Counted from the stretch's first letter, positions 13,300 to 26,439 are shown. The stretch: 64,000 nt of DNA from Sarcocystis neurona (GCA_000727475.1 KL647290.1:4537736-4601735), one strand, 5' to 3'. Notes: a model not told the origin generated them from the letters alone. Made by a program: numbers and translations.

Positions 13300-13623
13300 A
13301 TGCGGGTAGACAAGTCAGAGCACCTCCACGTGGGACAGTTGACACACGGATACCACTTATTTAGTACTACTACTACTCCTCCTGCTGCGGAGCGGCACAA
13401 GCGTTGGGTCTATTTCTTCTATAAAGGGAGCTGCGCAAGAGTAGCGGACTTCCTCAAAGCATCGCCTCGGTCTAAAGAAGCAGTAACATGGGTGCGCAGT
13501 ACAGCACGACCTAGCCATTCACTAACCAAACCGGAAGCAACACAGTCGTATTCATCCGTTCTTCGGCTATCCACACATGGGCGCGAATCTGTTATATATT
13601 TCTACAACGGAAGGCACGTATGA
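13300..13623 (+). CDS. Candidate 107-codon ORF, unknown
   Basis: ATG at 13300 opens a frame of balanced composition, MRVDKSEHLHVGQLTHGYHL onward, with segments such as FLKASPRSKEAVTWV and a stop at 13623. It contains no homopolymer run. It could equally be a chance ORF; no domain is recognised and no splice sites were assigned. Confidence 0.2.
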   Translation: MRVDKSEHLHVGQLTHGYHLFSTTTTPPAAERHKRWVYFFYKGSCARVADFLKASPRSKEAVTWVRSTARPSHSLTKPEATQSYSSVLRLSTHGRESVIYFYNGRHV

Positions 13624-14041
13624 AAATACTACGTGTACGCTGGCGCACGACCAGAAAACGTATAGCAGCGGCCGGGCGGTTCCCTTCTGCAAGGATACGG
13701 CAGCGTCTCTTTCCCCCTCGCGGCGGCACTTTGGGGTGGCAGCTGAACCGACATCGTCGCAGTAAGCACTCAAACAATATCGACAGCAACAGACGACAGT
13801 AAACCAACGCCACAAGTAACCCTAGCGATGGGAAAAAAAATACCAGTGTCGGCAAAAGCAAGTCCTGGGTTTTTTCTCCTTCCAATGGCTGCACGTAACA
13901 AATAGTCAAAAGTGCCGCGCAGCCAACGTGAACTGATGTTCACGACGCTGCAAAATTAATAAATCGAATTCTCACGGTGGGCATGTAAGGACAAAAAGGC
14001 TGGGTACCCTTACCATTTTGTGGATGCTGTCCGGAGTGCAG

Positions 14042-14239
14042 CAGACCACACAGCAGCTGCGCAATCGCAAAACGAAGCCGCTACCGGCCAGAATAGATGC
14101 TGCGGCAAAGCACAAATGGTGCGACGAGAGTGCTGCTGAAAAGTTCGGACGTGGAAAATCGCGTTTACGAAAGAAGATAGTAGAAGGGCGCCAGGAACTA
14201 CGAGGACGGAACAAGTACTTCTTCCTTTCCTCCTGGTGA
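14042..14239 (+). CDS. Candidate exon, basic helical, unknown
   Basis: The stretch follows an acceptor-like GTCCGGAGTGCAG and encodes QTTQQLRNRKTKPLPARI, then AAKHKWCDESAAEKFGRGKS and a Lys/Arg/Glu-rich helix ending in a Trp before TGA. The composition is strongly coding-like. A GTGAAC at the 3' end may be a donor. Whether it joins the basic plus-strand ORF at about 14400-14575 is not determinable here. Confidence 0.3.
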   Translation, partial: QTTQQLRNRKTKPLPARIDAAAKHKWCDESAAEKFGRGKSRLRKKIVEGRQELRGRNKYFFLSSW

Positions 14240-15625
14240 ACGGCAGCTGTCACGGAGCGAGAGACTGTCCGAGGATTACGGAAGGCCAAAAGACTGGCAA
14301 AAAAATCTGAACATGTGGAACGCAAGTCAACATGCTTGCGACAATAGGGTAAGATGTTGGTGGTGTTGTCTTTCTCTCTCACCGCGCCATTGTGAATCGA
14401 AAGGAGCGCGGCAGCCAAGCAGCAGCCGCAGCGCAGCTGCAACAGCGCGAGCACCGGCGACGGCAGGCGTAGCGACGCAGAAGGGAAGGCCGCACGTCCA
14501 AGTCTTCGCGAAAAAAAAAGAGGGACGTACGCAGACACCAGGCCTGCTCCTGAGGAACCAACCTCAACGACGTAGATAACTGTATTCTAATGTAGAGACG
14601 CAGACGCTGTGAGCAAACAAACAAAGTCGGGAAGCAGCAGCAGTAACACCAGCAGCAAAAAAAGGAACGTCCCTGCGCGATCAAAAAAGAGCGACACCTA
14701 ACTGCGGCACCACCACCACCACAACGGGCAACACCGATACGTATCCTACAGCAGCGACTGGCGTAGTAAGCGGCGAACTGCACACCCGATAGCAGGGGGA
14801 AGGCACAGCGGCACCAACAGTCGTGGCAGAAAGCAGCAGTATTATCTGGCTGCTGGCAACAACAAGCAGCAGCTCTTCAGCGTTCACTGGATAGGATGCA
14901 ACCCCGGCTATCTATAGCAGGGGCGCAGCAGCACAGAAAACACGTGGAGGGGAGGAAGCACGACTGCTTACAGCGCTCTGTACACAAGATTGGCCGGTGT
15001 GCAGCCACAGGTACAGTCGTACACGGACCGAGGAACAGGCGGTACCTTCCCGCGGTACAGGAGAAGCGGTGGCGAGCACAGCGCCGATCTACCAGCAGCA
15101 GTGCGTAATGCAGCAGCAGCAAAAGCATGTATATGTGTATAGATGCAGCGGTGTAGTAATCCAGAGTAGGGACCGAAGCACCAGCAGATATCGCCGATAG
15201 AAGTCAAACCACCAAGGTGCAAACATGGAGTAATGCGGCAGCAGCGGCGGTAGCAGGACGCAGAGGATTGTCAGTGCGGTACAGCGGTGGATTCTTTCAA
15301 GTATCACGAAGAAATGTGGGGCTCTGTACCACGTGTGCCAATGCTCCTCCTGCGGTCCCGGCAGAAGTCCGCACAGAAAGTTTGCTTCGTTGAAGTCGCA
15401 GGAGAGCCGCAAAAACAGCACCGCACACCGCCGCAGGCGTGCCGTTTTGGGGCCGGAGCCGCCGGCTGCAACGGGATCGGAGGGGGGCACGGGCCAGCAC
15501 TAACTACGACGTTGCCAGCCTGAACTCTGCTGTTTGATGAGTAGCAAGAGCAGTACAACCGATCAACAGCTGCGGCTGCACCCTTAGCCATTGGGAGGCC
15601 TCGTCTTGAGTAGCGTACACGTAGG
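14240..15625. other. No firm gene; short CAG clusters
   Basis: Short CAG and CAC clusters near 14630-14900 and 15080-15130. Several 60-130 codon frames occur on both strands but none has motif or splice support good enough to call. One basic frame at 14400-14577 (plus) is the most coding-like. Confidence 0.4.
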
Positions 15626-15630
15626 GGGTA

Positions 15631-16222
15631 CTAGCTGCGACATGCCGGGGGTCTTCGTATGTTGTGGCAGAAGGATGCACGACGCGAGGCTGGTACGATA
15701 GTAGCGCCCTGGCTAGCTGCTACAGTTTCCACAAACATTCGGTATCGGATGGCGACTCTGAGGTCCCTAGTAATTACAGACCGTTGCTTCACTGTGGTCC
15801 TCTGCTGTTGCCGCCTCTTCACGTGAGAAGACGCGACACAGATGCCTTCTTCTGTAGACAGTCTGTGGGGTGTCCAGTGAACTTATTTTTCATTGTAAGG
15901 GCCATCATGCACACATACGTACATGACACACGTATGCGTATCTGCGTAGTGGTGAACTGGCATCTTTGTTTGCGCAGAAGTCTGCGTCTTACGCCAGAGC
16001 AACTCCATTGCTCACACTCTGCGAATATCTACTATTTTGCAGCGGGACAACTTTTGCCTCGTCGATTCGGTGGCGAAGAGGAGGCACTGTGTGTGGTAGC
16101 TGCTGCTGCCGCTCCCGCTGCTGCCTTATTTTGAAGCTGTCGTACACACCCATACTCTCTGCCGTGTCAACGTCCCAGCGCGGGAGAAAGGGTACACTTT
16201 GCTCGGCCCTTTCCTCCTTACT
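15631..16222 (-). CDS. Candidate two-exon gene fragment with short Gln runs, unknown
   Basis: Exon 16222-16016 follows a good acceptor (GTATTCTACCACAG) and encodes SKEERAEQSVPFLPRWDVD, a Gln/Arg helix (KIRQQRERQQQL) and a segment ending RYSQS. It ends at the donor AGT|GTGAGC. A second exon from 15816, after CACGTGAAG, is in matching phase 0. It reads RRQQQRTTVKQRSVITRDLR, then RYRMFVETVAASQG, and stops at 15631. The composition is clearly coding-like and the 199 bp intron is reasonable. The 5' end upstream of 16222 was not found. The function is unknown. Confidence 0.45.
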
Positions 16223-16249
16223 CTGTGGTAGAATACACCAATTCATCTA

Positions 16250-17600
16250 CGTACAAGCGTGCTTCATATACGTACGTGCACGTGTACACATGATAAAGCA
16301 TACACGTGTATATATCCACCAATGGATCCCCAGTTATGTGTGAGTACAGAGAAAAACACGCACACCTGTGTGCACGTGTATTTAATTTTGGGCGAGCTCC
16401 CGTGCGTGTGTACCATCCGTAGGCAGACATGCAGCGCATATATCCCCTCATAAACTATGTACACTTTTTTTGAGGACGCGAAAATGCTGTAAATGGTTGC
16501 GCGCTGCTGTCGCCATGAAACGTGGAGAACTACTACTGGGCAGGGTATGGTTTAGGTCTGCGTCACCGAAAAGTATATTCGCACACAGGTGTGATTAAGC
16601 TGTGTACATAGATACAATTAGATCTACGCAGACACACGTGTGACTGGCTCTACAGAAAAACATGCATGAAGGTGGGTGCGCAGGCGTGTGACCAATTGTA
16701 TACATGAGTAATAAATATCGTCATGCATGTGAAGACCAGCTGTAAAAGGTGAATCACATATGAAAGTGTGTGACCAGCTTCATGGTAAGACAGGAAAAAA
16801 GGACGCCGGCGACCAGCATGACACATTCAGCCCCAGGTACGCGTAATCTGCCCGTATGTGCCGTCGCAAGAGATAGATGAAAAAAGCGCGTCTCGCGTGC
16901 GTTTCTCAATATACTACGGGCACTGTAGACATAGTTGCTGCATTGCCGGCAACGCTCCGAAGAGGAGGAACATTTGCCTAGATAGGTCTTATTGCTTTCT
17001 TTATCCGGTGTTGAACTGCATTGAGCACCGTTTGCTCAGAGTCCAGACTCGTTCCTACGAAATCGATCGAAGTATTTTTGAGTGCATCTTTGTGTGAACA
17101 AGGACGGAAGTTTACTACTAATTACACAAATTATTCATGTCCAACGCTGTCCATATATGTGTGTACGTAGCTGTTCGGCACAGCGACGAAGGAAGGCAAT
17201 TGCGTATCCCCCCTCCTTTCGTATGTGCCTCCTGGAGGCTCACAGACTTGAAGACCACCAGGTGTGCACGCCCACGTGCACGTGCTTTCAGAAAAAGCCT
17301 GATAATGATGGGGAAACTCAGCTTAGGAAAGAAAAGAAACAGTTACTACCGGCCCAGGGAACTCTTAGTCATGCTGTAGGGCATGAAGATTTTGCTCTAG
17401 TTGATACAAAGAGCCTTCGTTCTCCTCAAATAAGATCGCTTCACAATGTTCGTAGAACTTTCCTTGAGGGAACGAATACCTGTTAGCTTATACGTGTGCG
17501 TATATTCAGTGTGTCTGTTTTTCATTTTCTCCTTCTCGCTGTCTCCCTCCCTACATTTTAAGAAGAACGGGTCTTGTTCTTGTAAGAACGCGTATACAGA
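16250..17600. other. No gene recognised
   Basis: TG/TA-rich sequence at 16.25-16.45 kb and weak repeats of GTGTGACCA(G/A) near 16.63-16.78 kb. No supported exon was found. The 3' part is the presumed promoter of the gene at 17635. Confidence 0.5.
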
Positions 17601-17634
17601 AGATTCATAAAGAAGAGAAGCAGCTGCTGTCATC

Positions 17635-19231
17635 ATGCCAAGACAGTCGACTGCGCCGGCCGCCCACCAGCGGCGGACTACCAGTTCACCGTTCCCCGTC
17701 ATCGCCTGCAAAGGAGAAACGTACGCTTTTTCTTCTTCTGCGCTGCGTTGCCTCCTGTTCTGCCTCTTCTTTATGAAGTATTGGGAGAGTATATTCTTGC
17801 CTTCCACTCCAGATGTATGCCGTGCTGTAGACGCTACAGGACTGAAGAAGCTCACACGCCTAAGTACTCCACTGGGGGGGGACACCTGCCACTTTCTTTT
17901 TTTCACTTTTGCAAAGGCAAAATCCCTTTCTCTAACGCTTTTTCCTGGCAACCGCCCTGCGGCACAGTCGAAAGGGCTTACAGAAGCATATGTTTTTGAA
18001 GTTGCTGGGGGGTCAGAACAAGGACATGGAGAGACAAAAGGAGGTGACAGTCACTCTACTGGATATCCACACGCAGGTGAACCAAACCCCACGCGTGGTG
18101 ACGAGCTCGGCAGTTACCGGAAAGTGATGGGAGCTACGCATTTTAGCAAAGCTTCTGCAGGTGCTACCGACACACCATTTTTCCATAATGAAGCGCAGCT
18201 TTTTGAAGAAGAGAAGGCACGGAAACTACGACGCGTTCTAGAAATATTCACACGCAGGAACTCCGGTGCGAAAAACACCGAGAATACAGAGAGAGCGGCT
18301 ATGATAGGAAAGACAAATGCGGGGACAGCACAAGTTATTTTTGGAAAAGACATGCTAATAGAGAGAGAGCGAGAGGACGAGCTGAAGGCAGCCAAAATGC
18401 ATCGAATCATAACTGCATACGAAGACCGAAACAAGAACGAGGTGGCAGACGCGTACAAGAAGTTATACCCCAGAGGAGCAGAACGCATGAATAAGAAGGA
18501 GCATCCTCCGACGCAGACCGGCGCCACGAGGGCGGACGCTGCGGAACAGAAGGCAGGTCCGCGCCTGACCGAGGGCACCCCGAATAGTGCGAGGGTGCCG
18601 GTCCTCACCAAACAGAAGGCAGCGCAGAAGTTAGACGAGGCGCAGATACAGAAGATACGGCATGGGATCAAGTTCACACAGAAATTTGATTTTGACAAAG
18701 CCTGCGATGAGGCACAGCAAGCCAGCAGTGTCCGGCTAGTGTGGAATATCATTTACACGGACGAATTTTTGAAGGCACAAAAGCTGTACGAAAAAATGGA
18801 GGCCTATGTACTCAGACAATACATTGCGCTGTTGAAGCAAGAAAGGGAGTTGCAGAAAATCCCCATAGTTGGGAATCCACAACTGATGCGTCTTCTGCGC
18901 AGTCTCCTCAAGCGAGAGCACATCCAAACCACCAAGACGGACGCACAAATCGGGAAACTCTTCCAAAAAGTGCCCCGTCTCTTTGATTGGATCCCATCCG
19001 TTGATCGTGAAGAGCAGCGAAGTAATACTACGACTCGAAACCGCCACTTCGTCGACGAGCTGTAGCAGGTGTTTACGTAGGATCACGATCCCTATGGCGT
19101 ATTCCTACTAATCGTTTATGTTTTCAGGAATGTCCTCGAGAGACAAAGCAAAGAAGCAAGAGGAGAACCCCAACGCTAACACAACGGGGTTGTCTGCTAC
19201 CGTGTCTGACGGTGCAGTTTTGGATGGCTAG
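17635..19231 (+). CDS. Two-exon gene, Lys/Glu-rich protein of unknown function (~496 aa)
   Basis: Exon 1 runs from the ATG at 17635 to 19021 and exon 2 from 19128 to the TAG at 19231. The 106 bp intron has donor GAA|GTAATA, a TACTAAT branch point and a TTTATGTTTTCAG acceptor, and both sides are phase 1. The unspliced frame instead ends at 19065. The N-terminal 110 residues are basic and Ser/Phe-rich and might be targeting sequence or contain a further in-frame intron: an acceptor-like GCGGCACAG lies near 17970. From about residue 140 the protein is mostly helical: EEEKARKLRRVLEIFTRR, REREDELKAAKMHRI, and YEKMEAYVLRQYIALLKQER near residue 400. No catalytic motif or known domain is visible. It has no homopolymer runs, unlike other genes here. 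Confidence 0.65.
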
Positions 19232-19239
19232 ATCTCGCC

Positions 19240-21690
19240 ATTGTGGCTCAAGTCACCAACGGTGACAGGACACGAAAGAAGAAACGGGGGTACCATGGCC
19301 CTGAGAACAAGCGTCGTCAACAAGTGCAGCAGTTACAGTCTACAACGCAGGTCGGCAACAGAAAGGACAAGAGGAAGACGAGGAGGCAGAGAGGCGACGG
19401 AACAGCGTGGTGCTGTTGCGAGTGCTGAGGAGGCTGCTATTGTGGTTTTGCAACTGCTATGTTCGGCTGCTTGAGAGCCGCACGGGAGCCGTCGGTTCGT
19501 TACGTACAGACATGGTACACACTTCGGGTACTTCGTGGAAGCACTTACACATCGGATTGTGTGAGAGGCGCATGCAGCCCGACTGAGCTTGCAGACGTTG
19601 CGTGGATAACACACGTGCGTACTTGCGTACGTGTGTACATACATATATAGATAGTATCACACATGCGTACATACACAGGGCTGTTGCTGGTGCAGAAGGC
19701 TTTTCAAATTCAGTGTCCACGTACTGGGTGGGTGGGACGTTTCATATTTTTTCGGACTACGCTATCTGCATGTACTTACGTGGGGATATGAAAAGTCAGT
19801 GTTGCGCTAGCTGGAGATTGTGCCTGAAAGGTCTGTTTTTCTAGGTTGTGCTTTTGTGTTGTTGTGTGTGGACTGCTACTCACTTTTGAAATCTGTGCAT
19901 GCGGTAAGATCGCGTAGCCAGATATATGGACAAATGTGTGCAGTCGCGACCTCGTTAGAGAAGGCGACTCTTGCAATTGTGTCTCTTCCTCACTGATCCA
20001 GTAGGCTGTAAATACACCTGTTCTCCGTATGTAGCACTGCTGCCGCTGCTCTTTCAGCCACTGTTACTGCACACGTGCACGCAGATCCTCGCGTCTAAAC
20101 TACACAGGTACCAAATTAAATCTCTTTCGACTGATCAGCCTGGGTCTATGTTGGATGCAAAACGCTACGTAGCCTAAGCGTATGACGTTGTGCCAGCCAC
20201 GATCCGTGGGGCTCTGTCTTCGCAGCTGCGAGTACACAACATCGGGAAAAGCTAAATCCTGCGAGGCAGACTAGAGACCAAACTGCGTCGACGAAATTTG
20301 CTGAAGTTACAGTAAGGTGATTGAAACAGTATCAGCATACCATTTCTGCAAGGCCGATTAAACAGTCGTATGAATAATCTAGTAAACGGAACAGGCCGCG
20401 TGACTGTTCACTGTGATTCTGTACGCACGGGGAAGAATAGACAGCGTCACACCGGGGCTTCGCGGATCGCTGTGCAGCACGAAGGCGATGCGACCCAGTT
20501 GCAATTGCACGGGGAAGTCGAGACACCGAAGTCGTAGATGACCGTCGGACTGCAAGCTTGCAGCCCATCGGTTCTTCCGGCAAGATGGCCCGGCACACCT
20601 TCACACCGTACCGCAGCTTCTGTAGTGTGAGAAGGCGACCGGTTAATTACGATTTCTGAAGCCGGCCTAAAGAACAGGCAAGCCCTGAGAGGACAAGGCT
20701 GGAGATAATCTCCTACTGCAAAGCGAAAGGAATTTGAACAAACGCTTGCCGACACGATTTTCAACAACAGAGAATACCACACATGGTGGATCCCGTATAT
20801 TTTCTTTCGTCGGACCTACATGGGCACATGCGAAAGTCTGGTAGTTCGTGTGCGTCACCTGTATATCACAGATGTACGTTCGTGTCGTTCAGTACGTTGA
20901 GTGGCGTGCAGATGAATAGGTAGCGAGTCGCGAAATCATACACAGGTATACATATGCGACCTTCCAACGTATGCGTCCAGTCGTGCACACGTACACACGT
21001 ATGCACGTATTTACATACGCATATATTTATGCGTTTACATGTACGTATAGATATACTTACACGGATACACGGACGTACATCTGCTCGCAATTATGTACGA
21101 ATGCGCACCTTTAGATGTAAAGCTTGTGTATATCTTGCAGCAAAAAGCCTTTTACATCAATTATGAGTTCTATATCAAGCGTAGTTTATGTCCTGTCGTT
21201 CACATTATGCTCGGTCTTTACCCGGTTGATGGCTTGTCTAGGACATATCCCACTAGTCCGACGTAGAGTTGCTCTCGTGTCATACGCCTGGAAAATACTG
21301 TTCCGCACTGCTGACCAAAATTCTTTGGAAGTAGTTCAATATAGCGTCTCTGAACGAGTTACATGATTAATAAGCCAAGTACGCGCAGCACCTTCAGGCG
21401 AGCAGCTGGTATGACGACAACAGGGGGAGATATTACGGGCATCCGACAGCCAACAACTGGTGGTCTATGTTGGATGACGGCAAGAAGCGTAGAGGGTGCC
21501 CTTTCACTGAATATTTTCAAGCAGAGCATTGGGTGCTTCCACGAATGCTCTGCACTGGTTCTGTTACAAACGCGACCGCACCACGCTATGAGCTAGTCCA
21601 TCCGGGCCACAGGCTCCCGTTGATCCGTGTGTGACTCTCTCTTTACGCACCTCCTTCGTAGCACCTCGATTAACCCATCTCCCCTGCGCT
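19240..21690. other. No firm gene; possible basic peptide at 19245-19428
   Basis: A short plus-strand frame at 19245-19428 encodes a very basic peptide (DRTRKKKRGYHGPENKRR, then RKDKRKTRRQRGDG). It may be 3' UTR of the preceding gene or an orphan exon. The rest, to 21690, has only weak open frames. Confidence 0.4.
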
Positions 21691-21697
21691 GCCCCTC

Positions 21698-24600
21698 TTA
21701 CAAAATTTTCGCCGGAACCCGCTTTCCTCGCGCAAGTGGCATGAGCATTTGCTTTGCCACAGGTGCGGAAGTACACAGCGCGTCTGCTTCCCCCGTGCGC
21801 CTCTCGCGGAGCTGTTGTCTAACAAAGCACCACTGTGCGGCTTGTTTGCCAGTATTTGCAGTGCGGTGCAAAGGTAGCTGCTTACGGCAGAGGTGGAAGC
21901 CCCTAAAGGCAAAGCAAGCGGTGAGCAGCTTTTCTGTCATTCCTGCGCTGCGCTGAATTTCAACGTATTCCAACATCGACAACGCTGCCAGCAAGCGAGC
22001 CATGGCTTTTCTGCCTTCTTCGAGATGGTCCACGTATAGCTTCTTCACTTGCATCAGTAACAAGCGGGCCACAGGGGGAGCTACTGGTAACCAGTCGACA
22101 ACCTGACGCGCGTTCAACCGCGATAAATGAAGCGCTTCCAGACCGTCCTGTGGCGACGAGAAGGTGGAACGGTAGTTGCTAGCAGGAACTCCCGAAGCAG
22201 CAACCGAGGCAGTCGTACTACTGAAGACAGCTCCAGCAGCAGTGTAGATACGAGCAGAATCGTGAATTGCAAGACCACGTACCGCAGCTGCACGGTTCAG
22301 CGAAGGAAGCAGGTATAGCTTTGTGGTGGCTGGATGGTCAAACCAGCTGCGTCGTACTCTCGAAGTTGAAGGACGCACGCTGCCGCTTTTCGGTTTTGTT
22401 GGCAACGGTGTTTGCGGGACGATTCCAAGATGTCCGTTAACAGCCCCTCCTGCGGCGTCTGTTGGTCGTCTCAGGACACATGTGGCCGCCTCATGAGGTT
22501 TCGAAATTACACGTGGGAAGGCGCATGATCCTATTGTCGTTGCACTCCTCCTCGCGAATATTTCGCCCTGGGTGATGGTTTCTCTTTCAGAGATATTTGA
22601 TGCTCTGCTGTGCGACGACGTGCAAAGGGTACCTACAAACACCTGTGTCACTCCTCCTGCTGTAGGACATAACGATCTGAGAGATAAACGCTTCAGCCTA
22701 GGACATCTGCGCCGCGTGGCGAAGAGAAACCGAGCCAGCTCGCCTGTCGTGTCCTCGTCTGTCACCTGAAGCAACAAGTACATACCTCCGTCAAAGGTAC
22801 TGCATATATGCGTGCACACGTATGTGTAGATACCCGGGAATCTACTTGTGTACGCATACGCGAAAGTACACATGTAAATACGTGTACAATGTCCTCGTGC
22901 GATGAATACATATATCTGCATAAGCCGTATCTCGGCTTCTGTTCGGCGACCACACACAAGTCGGCTGCAGCCAAGGTAGATCATGTACAGAGGAACGGTT
23001 GCTGGGGTGTACAGATGATGACACTTCCCCATGTTGACTGGTGCCCCATGTTGACTGCTGAGCATCTCAGATTACCCTTCCTACAAGGATGTCAACAGGA
23101 GCAATTTGAATGTGCACACACGTGCGCCTCTGTGATCGTATACGTACAGTTGTTTGCACGTTTCCTGGCAGTGTGGGAAGTCAGCAGCTTGGTAAGCACC
23201 TGTGTACGGGAGTTTGCAACTCGGTAGCCCTGGAGCAGCCAGCGCGGTGAAGAAGCCCACCGCTCTACGGACGCATTCTACTATGGCGTGGCAGATTCCC
23301 TCTATGAACTCCCATCTCCTTGTTTTACTACCTTAACCGTGGAACAACTTCTCTTTGGAAGTGCCTTCTGACGAAGCATAAAGTCACATTCTAGTGGAAG
23401 TGGATGGCTTTCTGAAGGATCGACACGCGGCTGATCTCTTCTAGCTGTTTACAAAGTTGCTGCTTCGGTATGCACTTCACGGGACGCATACGGGAAATAG
23501 GTGCTACGAAAGGACTCATACGCGCATACGTTTAGATATGGACACCCGTTGTGCCCCCACTCCACTTGAGGTGCACTTTACGCGCTTTCCTCCTTCTTGC
23601 GACCGTAGAGTTTGAGCGTAACCATAGGAGCCGACAGTTTATCCGCGGGAAGATTCTGGCAAACGGGCAGGTGCACCATAGGAGTTCGTGTTTGCACTAG
23701 ACCACATGTGGCACGACAGATGAGAGCATAGAGCAGAGAACGTGTAGGACTGGTCAGACGCCTCAGTGTGGTCCGCAGACTCTCGTTCTGCGCACAATTC
23801 TGTACATCGGTGCATCCGCGGGCAACGGACGGTGCGTAGATCTATCGATGTATCTGTGTTGTGCTCTGAAACTTATATTCTGCAGTTTCAGGCAAATTCT
23901 ATTAGGTACTGGAAAGAGAAAACGTGCCTCCAGGTGTTCTAAGTTAGGGCAGTCGACGTCATCGCTTAAGAGGGCAGCAGGTCCTTTGTACTTCTTCAGC
24001 TGTAGCAGTCGCCACGACACAGCATTCTCCCCGCCGCCGAAGACGTCAGCAGTCTTTCTCCCGACTGCGCCAGCACTTCTCTCCTGTGCATCTGGAAGTG
24101 CTTCTCCACGCTCAACTTTGAAGTCAATGTGCATCTTGTCGATGAGTAAGCACTCTGCCGAGGGCGCCGCTGCTTGCAAAAAGTTCAGCACGTTTACTCT
24201 TTGGATCATACCAGTAACGTGCAGCTGGCGGAGATTTGGGCACACCAGCAGTCCCAGGAGCGACCAAGGAGCGGTGAGGTGAGTTAAATTCAGCAGCACC
24301 ACCACAGGCGAGGGCCCAGGGGGTGAATCAGCAGCAGCAGCAGCGTTAGCAGCCTCTGCCCGACCACTGTTACACGCAGCAGCACACACCATTTCGTACG
24401 TACCTCTTACAAATACGTTTGCAAAGGTGTCGCTGCCTTGGTTGACTGCTGTAAAGCAAGCGCCTACGTTCAAGCTGTCCTCCACATTTGAAGTCCAGGT
24501 ACGATGTCGCCGAAAGGACGAAACGGTTGTTTGCTTCCGCGGTGCATTGTTCCTCGTATACGCTGTATTTTCCTTTGAAGCATATAACAGGGGGCACCCG

Positions 24601-26432
24601 TCGGCATCATACATTTCAACACGTGCAGCACCCTCGTTTGCTCTGATATCCTCGACGTCTGAAATAGTGTGGCGCTCGCTTGCTGGGACGTTGGCCTGAG
24701 AAAGGTTGCCGTCTGTCGTGGTTATGACATCTCTTGTGACCCGCTGCTGCTTCCACCACAGCTGCGGGTGGTCGTTTGACTGCTCTGCAGCAGCAGTGGC
24801 GCCCCACCTTGCCCTCTGCTGCTGCTGCTGCCCAGCGGGTGAAAGTTCTGGAGCAAAACTTCTGTAGGGAGTAGAAGGGGAAATGAGGGCCTCAGGTGTT
24901 TCTGCTTGTAAACATCTTTCTGTAACGGCTGTGTCGCCGTTTCCCCAGCACAACGCTTCGAGTGCTGCGAAGCACGGGACCTCTTCTGCGGCTTTCTCAT
25001 CAGTCTTCTGTGCGAATGCGTGGGCGCGTCGGCTGCGTCTTTGCAGACTTAAACCGATCGCTTCATACGAAGAGGAGGGGAAAGGCGAGGAGCTCAACCT
25101 TCCATGAATTCTTTTATAAAGAGCACAAGTAGCTGAATGGTTCAGGCCCTCCGTTACCGCATTTGCTGTTATTGTCGGCTTGTACGGAGACAATCGCAAA
25201 ACCAGCTCATGAAGCTGCGCCGCGAGCTGCTGCTGCCGGTGGTGCTGAAACAGTACGGGGAGGACGGCAACTTGAGGCAGCTCTAGCGTAAGTGTTGCGA
25301 GGTTCACTGTATGGAGATGTACGAGCAAACCAACGTCAGAAAGACTCAGCTCTTTAAGGCTGGGCAGAGAAACTCCCATCTGCAAAAGCGCACGGGTGTC
25401 CGCATCCTGCAGTAGCGTCTCGTCTATGCGAGGATAAGACCACATGGGGAGGATGGCAGCTTGAATGAGCTTCTGCAAGCAAGCACCGGAGCGGGCAAGG
25501 AATTCCAGCAACACGAGGCGAGGGAAGCCATTGCTTTCTGCAGAGAGCCACCTGCACACTGTCGTGATGGTGTTCTCTGCTGCTGCTGGACTCACTGCGT
25601 CCGAAGAACTGATACCATTCGTGCTATTGCTCCAACTCTCTGAATTCGATGCACAGGGAGGAGCGAATTGCAGTGGCACGCTGTTGTAGTCCACGAAAAG
25701 CGATAAAAGCCTGGGAGCGTGCAGGTCGCGTAGCAAATAAACATTGTCGGTCTCTAAAATTCGCAGCTGTGGCAACAACAGCAGACGGCTCCTGTTGCCG
25801 TAAGTGGTGCTGGTGCTCTTGCTTCTCTCTCTGTCGACTGCCGTTACGTTGTCGTTGGGGCGTGCTGCAGAGGAATTACGAGACTTCTGGAGGATGGCGC
25901 AGAGCTGCTGGGCTACTCGTGCACCCCGCAGCTTGAGATCTACCAGAGTTTCACTGCTGCGAAGCACCAGACCGTGCAGTGCGCCAACAACTGGGACATA
26001 GTTCGTGTCTAGTGAAACAGTGATTTGCTGTGCAGGGCCTGTCACCCTGAGAAGCTCGATTACTATGCCGTGGAATTCGACGGCTGTCCGCGGTAGACCG
26101 AGGCAGATGCGTCCTCCACACTGCAGGGAGACTTGCTTCAAGATATTAAGGCGCTGCTCTGCAGGACGAAACGGTAGACTGCCGTTACTGCTGGTGAGGC
26201 GCCCTAGAAGCTTTGTAGTGATACGAAGGGGTGCGTAGTTCGTATAGTAGGAACTAGCTGTCAAATCTCTCCAAGCCTTGCACACTTGCTTTAGCGTGTA
26301 CAAGGAAGAACCAGGGAGAAAACACCCCAAAATGTAACCCCACCACGACGGGTCAAGCAGCACAAAGGCAATGCTCTGCTGCTGCTCTTCCCAAGCTTGT
26401 ACCACGCTTTCCCCCACAGCGAAACAGGCCAT
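21698..26432 (-). CDS. F-box / leucine-rich repeat protein
   Basis: The long first exon begins at ATG 26432 in a good context (GAAATGG). Residues about 25-60 form an F-box-like motif: WWGYILGCFLPGSSLYTLKQ followed by VCKAWRDL. Leucine-rich segments follow, for example LPQLRILETDNVYLL, LPSLKELSLSDVGLL and CPNLRQLHVTG, separated by low-complexity Ser/Ala/Gln insertions. The unspliced frame ends at 23763 (889 aa). I favour splicing at CCA|GTACCT (exon end 23910) to exon 2 at 22765, after TTGCTTCAG. Both are phase 0 and exon 2 resumes leucine-rich sequence (RRCPRLKRLSLRSL, GLEALHLSRLNA) to a stop at 21698, giving about 1,195 aa. The family role is substrate recognition by an SCF ubiquitin ligase; the substrate is unknown. 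The F-box exon is secure, but the intron is an inference because its donor is weak. Confidence 0.65.
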
Positions 26433-26439
26433 TTCAAAG

